Positions 40,101 through 51,274 of a stretch of DNA of 64,000 nucleotides are shown here, one piece after another. Under the pieces are notes generated by a model. That model was given only the letters and a program-made list of their open reading frames with translations, did not search any database and was not told the origin of the DNA. Origin of the DNA: Stomorhina lunata. Lineage: Eukaryota > Arthropoda > Insecta > Diptera > Rhiniidae. Both the position numbers and the translations under genes were made by a program. The DNA lies in NCBI GenBank assembly GCA_933228675.1, contig OW121740.1:54514174-54578173 (forward strand), read 5' to 3'. Position 1 is the first letter of the stretch. The number at the start of each line of letters is the position of its first letter.

Positions 40101-43100
40101 GTATAGTGGTTTTAAGAGCACATGAAATTTTTTTTATTTTGTTGTGCTATGTTGTTAACTTAGAGTCAATAGGAATACTACAAGTTGGTCTCACACCCAT
40201 TTCTATATGTTACAAACATCAGACCAATGGCTACATATGAAAATCAGTTTACCATTTTGGTCTTTCGAAAACTTCATAATTAAACAGTAAAAAAATTGAA
40301 ATTGTATCAAATAAGATGCGTTAGTACCACGGTACCAGTCAGGTTAAAAATGTATCAGAAAAAACTACAATTGTACCATGATTGCCATCCCTGAGTTTAG
40401 CCCAATGATGGGAAAATGCGGATCTTCGGTGCTTAAACCTTGTGATCTTTTTTACTTTTTGTACCGTTAATTTTTTCATAAAAAGTAATCACAAAAGTAA
40501 TGAAAAATGTGAAGACACTATTTAGGCCTAAAACAAATTTCTTATTTCTAAAATTATACTTTTTGACAAACAGGAATAAAAGTTATTAGTGATGATTGCT
40601 AATATAATAAAAAAAATGTCTATTTATCTTCAACACTTTGCTGAGAATCTTGCGCTTCACAATGAAGTTTGTGATGTCAAAACATGAATCACAGCTTATC
40701 AACCAACATCTGACAGAATTATACCCACCATGATATGATGGAAATATGATTCTTCGTAGATTCTTCGAAGAATCATTTTGACAGGTGCTATTCGGCCTTA
40801 GCAGGCAGCTCTATAAGAACTAAAATTTTTCTTGATGTTCTGGGCATGCAAATTTAATGTGATGTTTGTTGTACTCAGGTGTCGAAAGAATCATTTAAAT
40901 GCCTCGGTTTTTTAAAACCGTGTAAGTGATACTTTTTAAAACGGTGTAAGTGATACTTCACTCTAACTGATCTTCTGAATATCTACACCACATATGTATG
41001 TATACAGACCGAAAATGGAATACATGCATGGGCCGAAGCTTCAAAACCTATTTTGGAGCTTCTCGATCGGGTTGAGAAAGGGCAAAAGTGCTCACCGGTA
41101 GGGTAGTAGGGTATCCAACTTTATTGATTCACACAGGGTAAGGATTTGAACACTCATTTCACACATTTACTCATGTGCAAAAATTCCTTTTTATAAAAAT
41201 CTCGCACACAGTCATAGGTATTAACAAATTTTTCTTGTACATTCATCTCTTACTCGTGTTGACAAGAGTAAACTTTTTCTACACAAGTCACGATCAACTA
41301 AAAAATGAAAACCACATTTTGTGTGCCACTCACAAAAAATATTTTACACGACTAGCGCACGACTTGCCCGTGAGTGGCACATTAGAAGAAATATTAACTA
41401 AATTTCTGGTTTGTTAAAGAAAAGACAAAAACAAAAAATACAAGAACAAAATCAAATTAGTTTTATTGAATGATCGTGATATTTACGAAAATTAAAAAAG
41501 TTTTCGGCTGTGTTAGGTTTAAGAAACACAGCGGGAAATATCGCAAGGCCTTTAAACAAAAGTGCATAGAAATACATATAAAGAGTGTTCTAAAAAAAAT
41601 ATGCATTTAATATTTTAGACAAAATTTATCCATAGTGCAAGAAATAATTTATTTTTTTGATCAAGTTAGTTTCTATAGATATGTCAGATACTATTATTTT
41701 AGAAATTATTAATTTTCAATAGTTATTTCAATCAAAATGGACTGCGAAAAAAAAGTTCGTGAAAATATAATTAAAACTTTTCAAAAAAATCCGTCATGGA
41801 CTTTTAAAAAAATAGCTAAACATTTGAAAGTTGACCCTCGAACGGTTTCTAATGCCATCAGACGGTACAAGGAATACCTGAGCATTGAAAGAAAACCTGG
41901 ATAAGGGAGGAAAAAAGGTCCTACAGATATTGGTAAGGCAAAAAAAGTCGAGCGACTCTTTCGAAGAGCGCCTAACACTTCTTTAAGAAAAGTAGCTCGT
42001 ACGGTGAAATGTTCTACGAATTTTGCACATAGAGAAGCTTATGCTGGACTGAAGATATATAAAGTCCAAAAGGTTCCAGATCGCAATGCTGTAAAGAACT
42101 TAGAAGCAAAAAAACGAGCGAAAAAATTGAAGTCTGATTTTATAAAAAAATACATCTGTTGTGTGATGGATGATGAAACATACGTACTGGCAGACTTTTC
42201 TCAACTTCCTGGTCATGATTTTTATGTTGCTGATAAACGGGGCAATGTTCGGCAAGAGTTTCGCACAAAAAAAAACAAACAAAATTCCCTAAGAAGTTTC
42301 TCGTGTGGCAAGCTATTTGCAGTTGTGGCAAAAGAAGTAAAGTATTTGTGGCATCTGGCACAATAAATACAGAAATTTATATAAAGGAGTGCCTACAAAA
42401 ACGGTTGTTACCCTTTTTAAAAGAGCACAGAGTGACTACATTTTTTTGGCCCGATTTGGCATCATGCCATTATGGAAAAAAGGCACTTGAGTGGTACTCA
42501 AAGAATAATGTCATTTTTGTACCACGAGAGGCAAATCCACCTAACTGTCCAGAACTTCGGCCTGTGGAAAGGTATTGGGCTCTGGTAAAAAAGGAATTGA
42601 AGAACACAGGAAAGATTTCCAAGAACATGTCCGATTTTAAGCGCAGGTGGAACACATGCTCCAAAAAGGTATCAGAAGCAACTGTAAAATCTTTAATGGG
42701 AGGGTTTCCGAAAAAAGTCGATAATTTTGCAAAACCCGAGGACTAAGTAAACATTTTAATGCTAAATGATTTTGTATAATATGTCATTATATTTGCGTAT
42801 TTTGTAGAGTTTTTATATTAAAAGGTTTGATTTTTATTTAAGAAAATCCAACTACAAATTTTATTTAGAGCACTCTTTACATAGGTATTTTTAATATTTT
42901 GATATTTTGTTTTTGATATTTTATCAAAAACCGCATTGATAAATAAAAAATATTACATTATTTATTTTTCTGCAATTTTTTCACAGTACAAATCTCTAGG
43001 CCTCGTAACCGTAGATTTGTCCTGCTGAAAATGTAAAAGACTCAATTGTAATTAACTAATAATGATAATTAACTAAATTAAAAATGAATGAATGACAAAT

Positions 43101-46100
43101 GTGGATGCTCATGCGCCTGCTTATGTTGAAGTTTAGTTTAGTCGTGCGCATGAGGAAATGATTTTTAAATTTTATTCACTCTTCACGCGCGAGAGTTGTA
43201 TAAGTTAATCTTTAGTCATAATTGTGTGTAACAAAACAAAAAAACATTACTCACAACTCTTGAGAAAGTGCTGAATTTAGACAAATGAGCTTCACAGTCG
43301 TGAATATTTTCTTACCCTGGATTCACAGGAGCACCGTCGCAATGTGGGTTGTGTCACACTGTTCTGTCGGTATTATTATGGAGTGTATTTTAACGAATTC
43401 AGGGTCTCGTATTCAAACATGAACATTCTTGCGCATTATAAATCAATCCTTTGGATTACATCAGTATGTTGTCGTTATGAAAGTGGACCGAACGACACAC
43501 TTTACTTAAGACAAAATTCGTTCGTTAACCATACAGTACGTATTTTAAATTCACTTTCCGCAGGGGTTTTTCCTGACAGTTGCTATACATGAAAATTGTA
43601 AATCCAACGTCCACAATCAATATTCACTCCATCTCGCTTCTCACTACCTATAGGTGCAAATGGGATACAGTTGTTGCCTGTGTTTTCTGCTAACAGGTAA
43701 TAACTGTATTCAATTCCTACTCACACCTCCTCGTGGTACATCCAGGAAACCTGAGCAACCTAGTTGAAGATGCGGTAAACAACCCGAGTGTGATTCTAGG
43801 TCAGGGCTAACGTGAGGGGGAGTTATCTTGGAGCCATTTCGACATATTTGGTCTAAGGGTCTAAGATAATTGTACTTGGTCAAGCACGAAACTGTCGCGT
43901 CTGTTCAATATGTTAGTTGCGGCTGCAAGCGATCGTCTGCCTCGGATCGAGCGGCTTGCTTTACAAACATGGCTCTTGTCTTTGGATTCATCATCCATCG
44001 ACTTAGCAATTACGATGTTTTAAGCATGGAAATAAACAACATTACATAATATGCTACTCCAAGGGGTAATCAAGCGTGAAATCCCCCTGCTACGGCAGCT
44101 CAAAAAATGCCAAAATGCTTGTTTTGGAGGTGCCTAATCTATGCAAGAACATCCTGATGAATGAAACCAATTCTATCCAAAGAAATCGGACTATAAAACC
44201 TAAAATAGGCATGCGTTTGTATTTTGAAAACCGATGAATTTATCGAAATATTTTTACTGCCTATTAGAAGCTATAAAAAGCACTACAAATTCAAACTTAA
44301 AATCAACCGCTATTTTAAGTTTCAAAAAACATTCAAGGGGGAGAATTGCAATGCAAGTGAAACGCAGTGTATGTCCCTTATATAAAGTTAAAAAAGGTTA
44401 GAAAAATCACTAAAACATTTATAAATCTAAGGAAAATATGACTATATATCAATCTTGGGCAAAGTCTCTCTGATTCTCTCTTATTTTGTATTTTACTACC
44501 CCTAGGGCATAAACCAGAACTAGACTGAGGACGAAACTGTCAAGTACATTTAAGAGACGTCAAAAGTACATTTAAAAGACGTCATCTTCATATAAGAAAT
44601 GTCATTTACATTTTTATGCGGTACTCTATGCCCTAGGGTTAGCAAAATACGAAATCAGAGAGACTTTGCCCAACATTGCTATATATGTATGTACATTAGT
44701 TTGGCACTTTACTTTTGGAACCGATGCGCGACCCTAAAACGTTGTCAGATTTGGCTCAAATTTTCAGAACTAGGCCTATTGTTACAATATTCCGTTGAAA
44801 AAACTTTCAAATTCGAACAAAAATTTTCTTACATAAAAACTATTGTCGTCACTCTTATTTACAATTACATAAAAGTTATTAATTTAAAGAAAATTGCTTC
44901 AATGATTTTAGAAAATTTTATAATAAGAATATTTTGAATTGAATTCACATTTGGCAATAGCATCCGTACAAAAGCCATTTCGATATAAGAAAAATCACTG
45001 TATTACTATTTATATCAGGGGCCAAATTACCGCATTCGATATCAATCGAAAACTCAGGGGCCAAATTACGGCATTCGATATCGATCGAAATCTTAGATAT
45101 TTTCAAAACATTTTTATAGCATACTTTAAGGATAATCAAAATTATTTATAATTATTATTTACTATATTTTTTTAAGTTATTTACCAAAAGATGAACAATA
45201 GTAAAAGAGTTTAAATGGAACTATATGTTTTTAAAATCGAATCAAAATGGATACCCAATTTCAATAAACTTTTTGCATCGAAGTAACTTTGGACATCCCT
45301 AAAGTATACTTCACAATATTTTCTTAGAAGTCTGAGATTTCGATCGATATCGAATGCGGTAATTTGGCCCCAGACTTTTAAGCGAATATTGTGAAGTTGT
45401 TACAAAAATTATGTATGTAAAAAATAAACTTAAAATTCAAATTATCTTCAGATTTACGAGCTTTTTAGTGATTTTTGTCTCATTTAGTGCGTTTTTAAAG
45501 AAAAGTTTGTATGGGAGCTATGGTCCAATGTGGACCGATTTTAACGAAATTTGGTACGGTCATTTTAGTTGACATAAGCAGTATTTGATTTAAATTTCAT
45601 GAAAAATATTGATATTTGTGGCCAATATATCAATTCCGGGAAGTGGCACCTATGGGGGGTACCATAAACAATGGACCGATTTTAATGAATTTCAATAGCC
45701 ATGGTCCCATTATCAAAAAAATGATCTGTGCCAAATTTCATCAAATTATCTTTAGAATTGCGACCTGTAGTTTGATTACAAGGTTTATATGGGGGTCCAG
45801 CCAGCCAGACGGACGGACGGACATCGCTAAATCGACTCAGAAAGTGATTCTAAGCCTATTGGTATACTAAAAGTTGGGTCTAAGACAAATATTTCCATGC
45901 GTTACATACATCAGTACAAACTTATAATACCCTTTCCACCTATGGTGGTGAAGGGTATAAAAAGCGTGAAAATTATTGTTTTTGGTAATATTGTGTTAGT
46001 TCTCTTTAATATTCTATTATTTTTTCTTGTAAAAATTATTCATTTTTGGTCTAAATTTCGCAAAAATAAAAAATAACCCAAATTTTCCCCATACAAATGA

Positions 46101-49100
46101 GCTCTTAAACTTTGGACTCGATGCGCGCCCCTAGAACGTTGTCCGATTTAAACTTCTAGACCCAGTGTCACAATATTCCGTAGAGAAAGTTATAAAATTC
46201 GAAAAATCCTTTTCCTTCATACAAAAAATTGTCACCCTACTGAGCATCTTTTAAATAATTTTGATTATCCTTAAAGTATGCTATACAAATGTTTTGAAAA
46301 TATCTAAGATTTCGATCGATATCGAATGCCGTAATTTGATCCCAGTTGTCTTCAGTATCATATAGACGGGCTGGACCGACCATAACTCTTTTCTACTCAT
46401 TTATATCAATTAATATAAATTCAAGCTATTTTCAAAAATCATTTAAACTTTAAACTGCAAATTCAAACAATTATTTTTTTTTGACATCATGCAAACTTTT
46501 TTACTTATTATAGAAAAACATATTTTTAGCACAGGAAAAACATTCAAAGCGAAAATAGTTACTCGTACACACACTCACGAAACACAAAAACATTTAACAG
46601 CATTAAAATTTTATAAATAAATAAAAAAGAAATATTCTTATAAATACATTTTTAAACAATAGAAAATTTTAAAATAAAATTTTTATTGCACATTTATAAT
46701 TAAAAAAGAAAAGAAGCGAAACATAATTAAAAAACACATTTAAAGAAAAAGTGAAAAAATAGTTTAAAACGAAATCATTTTTTGGCAACAATTAAGTAAA
46801 ACTTTTCCTTGTAAATGCCGTGAACTTTACCTTAACAATTTACTATTTATTCTTAACTATACGAGTTTTTGGCGTAAACTTCAAACTTCACTTTTAAATT
46901 CAACAGTTTTTTAAATACACCAATTTTTTACAATTTAAGCAATTTATTGCAATTGCTTTCCCAACAACCAGCAACCAATTTCCTAAAAGTTTTGTTTATT
47001 TATTCTTTGATTTTATTTCACCACAATTTTCGTAATTTAATTAAGCTAGTGATGCCAGATTTTCCTTCAAGATGTGTCAAATTAGACATCACTGAAAACA
47101 GTTATTTTAAAATTAGTAAACAAAGAAATTTGCCTTTGTGTAGTGAAGGCTGTGAGAATGGAAAGCAGTAAAAATAGTTTCCAAATATTTATTGAATGAA
47201 AACATGTCTTATGTAGTTCGCATTACGATAAAATGTTTTAATTTCCCCGACCTACTTTAAAATATTCATAATAAGCAAGGTTTTCCTCAAAAACATAAAA
47301 TAACCAGTAAGAAAGTGCTATAGTCGGTCAAGCCCGACCATACGATACCCTTCACCACTAAGGTCAAAGGTGTTCTTTTTAATGTATAAAGACAAATATT
47401 TGCTAAATTTTGCCATCATACAAACATCCCAGCAAAACTTTTCATTACCAAGTAATGAGTTAAACAGCTAAACTATTGAACACGAACTACTTACTCATTC
47501 ACTGTTTAAGTCATTACATTAACATGGGGATGTCATTGGAGGCAAGTAATTACCAATTGCAGAAAAGTCAAGACTTGGGTAAGCAATTGGAAAACAACAA
47601 CAAAAACTTTTTTGTTGTTGTATTTAAAAAAATATATTTTGAAACGAAATACAATTTTTTTTTACTACCCCATGGGCGCTCGAACCTAGACCCTCCGACT
47701 GCTAGGCAGAGACTCTTCCACTGAGCTACTTCATATGTTGAAAACTTAGCAGCTTATAATTAATATAAAAAATTTTTATTTTTAGATCCAAAATCATGTG
47801 ACAATAACTTTGTTTTTCCCTGCTTTTTTTGCTTTGTTGTAATTTTTAGAAAAATATTTTTATAAGATTTTTTTGTAAATGTTTAATGCATTTAATAAAC
47901 AATAAGAAGTTTTTTTCAATTATTTTAAAACTTAAACAATTTAAATCTTCTTTTTTTGTATAAGTTTTTACATAAGATTGACTCTTACTTACTTAAATGG
48001 CCTATAGTTACAACCTGTTAAGATCAAAGTTCGAGCATATTTTAGAATTCCATGGATTTCGATCTTGTGCGAATATTCTCCAATTTTATTGGCCAAGCTG
48101 TGAAAAATGTTCCTCTACTTGGTCTTTCTATCGAAGTTTCGGACATCCTTCTCTAACATTAGGTGGTTTTTTTTCAAGAGATGGTTACTAGCCCGTAATC
48201 CTAACCCATTTTTATCGATCTTATGGGACAACTCTCGATATATGATAGCTCACTATATTAATGGGTGTTAAACTAGCTCCCCGGGTGATACCACGAGGAG
48301 GTATGTGTCCACAGTTGAGATGAAGGATGACCCAGATAAGTTGGGCTTACCAAGTTAAGACCAATTTGAATCGTGTTTGGTATCCAACATCCCTTACATA
48401 ATCAAAATAAACTCATGATGGTATTTTTTCATTACCGTGAGTTAGTTTTCCATTTTTTTTTATAGAAGGTAATGTTTAAGTTCTAAAAATTAAAAAAATC
48501 ATTTAAAAAGACTCTTTTAATAAAAAAAACTAAAAAAAATTGTTGCCCTTGGTGGGATTTGAACCGGGGCCATTCAGTTTAAATTACCATCTTAATTACA
48601 AATAAGTACTTCTGTAATAACTAATTATTTATTCGGAGGGTATGTTGTAGTCATTACAAGGTAACCAGTTATCAGAGTACTTGCCATTACCAAAGTTTTG
48701 CTGGGATATTCTCAAAACTTATACATTTAAGCTGTTTCCGCCATTTGGACTTATATGAAAGCTAGGGTCAAATGTAGACCGATTATTCGAAATTTAGCAA
48801 ACTGATTACAGTTGTTACAAAAATTATGTGGGCAAAAAAGAAACTTAAAATTTTCATTATCTTCGGATTTACGAGCGTTTTAGTAAATTTTGTCTCATTT
48901 AGTGCGATTTGAGAAAAGAGTCTGTATGGGAGCTATGGTCAAATGTGGACCGATTTCGAAATTTGGTACAGTGATTTTAGTTTACATAAGTAGTATTTGT
49001 TTTTAATTTCATGAAAAAATATTGATTTTTGTGACCAATATATCAATTCCGGGAAGTGGGACCTATGGGAGGTACCATAAATAATGGACCGATTTTGACG

Positions 49101-51232
49101 AATTTCAATAGCCATGGTCCCATTATCAAAAAAATGATCTGTGCCAAATTTCATCAAATTATCTTTAAAATTGCGTAGTAGTTGCCTGTAGTTTGATTAC
49201 AAGGTTTACATGGGCGTCCAGCCAGCCAACCAGCCAGATGGACGGACATCGCTAAATCGACTCAGAAAGTGATTCTAAGCCTATTGGTATACTAAAAGGT
49301 GGGTCTAAGACAAATATTTCTATGCGTTACATACATCAGCATAAACATATAATACCCTTTCCGCTAAATGATTTTGATGCTAAATTATAAAAACATTCAG
49401 AAGGAGTTTTTTTTTTCGTGTTTTGTTTTACGTAAAGTCGAGTAATTTCTTTTTAATAACTTTAACCCTAGAAGTCTAACATTAGCCTGCCCCAGGCTTG
49501 TATGAGTAATTTGTTTTTTTTCGAATTCATTTATGTATAACCTTTATTTTTTCCCTTTGATCCCAATAATCGAAATAAGAAATATTATTGTGATCAGATG
49601 ACTTTTACCCATGCCGACTTGACGCCAAATTTTGAGTTATAGGTAAAAATTAAAGCCATAGAATAAGTATGGAATTTTAGCCCGCCTTTTTATTTTTTTT
49701 TTTAATCAAACATTTGTATTTATTCAAACTTTGCTTATATTCAATGCTTTTGAATCATTTAGTTTAATTTTTCAAGAGAAAACTGCTTAAACTTTTTAAA
49801 ACCTTAACCTTTTATTTCCCAGGTCAAAAGTCAAAACTTGGTTTGTAAATTTTTGATAGCCAAATCATGGAATTTCTTGAACTTTGTAGCTAGTTTCAAT
49901 AAAAATGCTTATACGAATGTGTACTGATGGTTGACTATAATTGATTTTGAAAATGTTGATCTTTTCTTTTTACCATATTTTTTATTGTAAAGGGTTGTTT
50001 GATTTTGCTGAAAGTTACCGAATATGAAAGCAAACAAAATTATCTTTTAGTCACTTTAAAGCCATTGTTTATATGTTTAACGAATTTGGAGTTATTTGCA
50101 CTTGAAAGTTAAAATATCGATTTCTTTATAAAAAATCCTTTTTCAAAAATTTGCCAAAACCTATAATTTTTGTTAAATGATCTTTAAAGTTTGAATATTC
50201 TAAATAAAATAAACCCTATTTGGGAATTAATTATTCGAACTTTAATTTTAATTAATTGAGGGAGCTAAGTGCTGATGACGTCCTGCGGCGGGACAGAAAT
50301 TGCAATCCACTAGCCGCGTTCAAAAATATTTTTTTCAGTTTTTCTCCACATTATTACTTTCAAATTTTCAAATTAATAATTTGAAAATAAAAAATGAACT
50401 CAAGCCTGATAAATCCTAATTTTTCAATTAATCAAATAAATAAATTTACAAAAAAAGGGGCGGTTCTCCTCAAAGCTCAGCTAGCCACTGGTTATTGAGT
50501 ATTAGGCTATGTAAAACTTCTCTAACTAATGCATTTGTCGTTCGGAGCCGGAGTTAAAACGTAGTTCTCTTTCAATGAGTCTGAAAACAGAATCATTTTC
50601 TGAGAGAAGTACCCCTTGTTCCAATTGGAATGTTGTCGGGGAATTATATATATTTAAAGTCGCTTTTGACAAAAGGTCTTATATGGGAGCTATGGTCAAA
50701 TATTGACCATAGCAATATTTTAAAATTGTGGCTGAAATTTTAATTTCGGGATACAAGCCCTACGAAAAATTGGGGCGATTTCGGCAATTTTCAATGGTCC
50801 CACTACCATAAAGTAAATGTACCAATTTTCATAGATATACGAGCAAATTTGTGGCTTTAATAGCGGTAACACTACATTTCGGGAAAAAAGTTGTTTGAGA
50901 GGTACCACGAAATGCAAAACGATTTTGTTTATTAAACTTTGTCCTTCTAAAAAAAATTATTTATCCCAAGTATTATATATGTATATTATATATCATGAAA
51001 GTATCTTGAAAATTGAGACCTCCAAAATCTAAAAGCTTATGATGGTAGAAGAAAACCCCTAGCTGGGGTTTGAATTATAAGCTAATATTTAAAAAAAAAT
51101 ATGTACTGATTCTTAAGTCTATTTCTCGCGAACTATTCTTAATATTTATTTTCTTTCTTCAGCTAATTTTTACTCTTAATCTTATATTCTTAAACGAGCA
51201 ATAATTGTATGTATATATATATATATTATAGC

Positions 51233-51274
<42 letters not shown>

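Larger units (their letters stand above)
41134..43319. mobile_element. Non-autonomous hAT element (contains a mariner)
   Basis: The ends are CAGGGTAAG and, inverted, CAGGGTAAG, flanked by the 8-bp duplication GATTCACA at 41126-41133 and 43320-43327. Subterminal ACTC/GAGT words recur. An 8-bp duplication and a CAGGG start are hAT features. It is 2186 bases, of which 1297 are the nested mariner. No hAT transposase is visible. Confidence 0.9.
40860..43605 (+). mobile_element. Jockey-like LINE, split by a hAT insertion
   Basis: The left part (40870-41133) reads SKESFKCLGF, LTDLLNIYTTY and LELLDRVEKG. The right part (43328-43605) reads EHRRNVGCVTLFCRYYYG and VRILNSLSAGVFPDSC. The two parts continue one another in the order seen in the minus-strand copy at 15.6 kb. 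The 8-bp GATTCACA target duplication sits exactly between them. Confidence 0.85.
47428..48705. mobile_element. DNA transposon with CCCAGCAAAACTTT ends
   Basis: The 14-base terminal inverted repeat CCCAGCAAAACTTT is flanked by AT on both sides; family D copy 3 shows the empty site. Subterminal CATTACC/GGTAATG words recur. It is 1278 bases with no transposase. A 2-bp AT duplication would suit the ISL2EU group, but that is a tentative recollection. Confidence 0.75.
47300..49370. repeat. Dispersed repeat family D, copy 2, interrupted
   Basis: The left end AAGTGCTATAGTCGGTCAAG runs to 47427, and the rest resumes at 48706 (TATTCTCAAAACTTATACAT). The uninterrupted copy at 63.7 kb shows the two sides were contiguous. 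The interruption is the terminal-repeat element at 47428-48705. Confidence 0.85.

Noticed and set aside
37272..40396. A 3.1-kb hAT element suggested by CAGGGATGG at 37272 and inverted CCATCCCTG near 40395
   Set aside because: The ends match over only 9-10 bases and the 8 bases outside (TTAGTTAA and AGTTTAGC) do not form a target duplication. It may be real but is not supported enough to call.
42004..42746. Two adjacent open frames that could be read as host genes
   Set aside because: They are the two halves of one frameshifted DD37E transposase within terminal repeats.
44599..44937. 112-codon plus-strand frame
   Set aside because: Its start lies in the hAT MITE and the rest is AT-rich sequence with no recognisable protein features.
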